Below, one piece after another: positions 63,683 to 64,000 of a stretch of 64,000 bases of DNA (position 1 is the first letter of the stretch; the number at the start of each line of letters is the position of its first letter). Below the pieces are notes generated by a model that made no database searches, had not been told where the DNA came from, and saw nothing but the letters and a program-made list of their open reading frames with translations. Made by a program: the position numbers and the translations under genes. Source of the DNA: Sulfurimonas denitrificans DSM 1251 (GTDB taxonomy: Bacteria > Campylobacterota > Campylobacteria > Campylobacterales > Sulfurimonadaceae); the NCBI RefSeq assembly GCF_000012965.1, contig NC_007575.1, forward strand, positions 1,860,001-1,924,000. The letters run 5' to 3'.

Positions 63683-64000
63683 ATGAAAATACACATAGAT
63701 ATAGACTGCTTTTTTGTAAGTGCCGCTCGTATACAAGAGCCCTCTCTTGAGTTTAAGCCTGTGGCAATCGGCGGACGCAGCGATACGAAAATATTTAACA
63801 AAGATGCAAAAAAACAGGCCGTAAACTTTGAAAATTCTGGCTCTTTTGTACCTACTTTTTACAAGGCTTATGAAGAGAGAGATGACGATATAGACGCTTT
63901 TAAGGATGAAGACGGACGAGTGCGAGGCATACTTACAACTTCTAGTTATGAGGCAAGAGCGTATGGTGTTAAAACCGCAATGAGCATAAAAGAAGCCCTG
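63683..64000 (+). CDS. Y-family DNA polymerase (DinB-like), N-terminal fragment cut by the window end
   Basis: The frame is open to the end (106 codons). It starts MKIHIDIDCFFVSAARIQEP, with the catalytic Asp pair region of Y-family polymerases, then FKPVAIGGRSDT. After an insertion of about 40 residues compared with DinB comes TTSSYEARAYGVKTAMSIKE AL, the usual STASYEARKFGVRSAM motif. It should copy past damaged bases. The insertion, IFNKDAKKQAVNFENSGSF onwards, is unusual; I recall similar long forms in Campylobacterota. Confidence 0.85.
   Translation, partial: MKIHIDIDCFFVSAARIQEPSLEFKPVAIGGRSDTKIFNKDAKKQAVNFENSGSFVPTFYKAYEERDDDIDAFKDEDGRVRGILTTSSYEARAYGVKTAMSIKEAL

Noticed and set aside
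63616-63801. Minus-strand 61-codon reading at the start of the polymerase
   Set aside because: It is antisense to a clear Y-family polymerase and has no Shine-Dalgarno or known motif.
1-64000. CRISPR arrays, tRNA or rRNA genes
   Set aside because: I looked through all gaps above 100 bases and saw no regularly spaced repeats, cloverleaf-like sequence or rRNA segments.

Overview
This is about 64 kb of AT-rich chromosome from a free-living member of the Campylobacterota, most likely Sulfurimonas or a close relative. That is inferred from content, not from a database search. The main evidence is the run argS-tatA-gmk-highly acidic protein-fliR-ABC ATPase-(transglycosylase)-tsf-rpsB at 16-24 kb, an order I recall from Campylobacter and Helicobacter. 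The 14-subunit-type respiratory Complex I lacks ordinary NuoE and NuoF. UbiA-type menaquinone prenyltransferase, NhaA/NhaC antiporters, a bacteriohemerythrin and a two-receiver diguanylate cyclase also fit. Genes are tightly packed, with many 1-4 base stop/start overlaps and frequent TTG or GTG starts. I see no tRNA, rRNA, CRISPR array or complete insertion sequence.

Layout. 0-3.6 kb: start of metK, a 2-Cys peroxiredoxin, a 45-residue lipoprotein not previously listed as an ORF, a Pif1/RecD-like helicase and a REC-REC-GGDEF protein. 3.6-7.1 kb: a three-gene operon of a repeat (LRV-type) protein, a MoxR ATPase and a VWA/metallopeptidase-like protein. 7.2-16 kb: NhaA, dipeptide epimerase, SprA-like protein, DUF819 membrane protein, peptidoglycan amidase, exonuclease, NhaC (apparently with a non-canonical start), GNAT and an L,D-transpeptidase-like protein. 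16-24 kb: the conserved argS-to-rpsB block. 24.5-30.8 kb: bcp, a cytochrome b, DUF420, DedA, murG, ftsW, a DUF2802-like protein, a PilZ-like protein and the prenyltransferase. 30.8-35.9 kb: miaA, a GNAT-histone deacetylase fusion of visibly higher GC, and a TPR protein. 35.9-53.5 kb: the nuo operon. 53.7-60.8 kb: SIMPL protein, guanine deaminase, CbiX, AAA ATPase, FadL-type porin, endonuclease IV, lipoprotein, TM2 protein and hemerythrin. 60.8-64 kb: an accessory segment with a small membrane protein, a one-chain HpaII-like methyltransferase-endonuclease and the start of a Y-family polymerase.

The most notable systems. (1) The Complex I operon has two consecutive full-size NuoG paralogues. 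Its NuoF position holds a NuoF-tail/GltD-like fusion lacking one expected cluster cysteine, and its NuoE position a 73-residue protein. A 32-codon ORF fits exactly between nuoD and the NuoE-like gene, overlapping both. (2) The restriction-modification fusion keeps an internal ATG with its own Shine-Dalgarno sequence, and its presumed target CCGG is almost absent from the window (two sites found by eye, both in the GNAT-HDAC gene). (3) Five genes have a TATAAT or TACAAT box only 5-7 bases before the start codon, which suggests leaderless mRNAs. (4) The palindrome TACATGTA recurs about 16 times.
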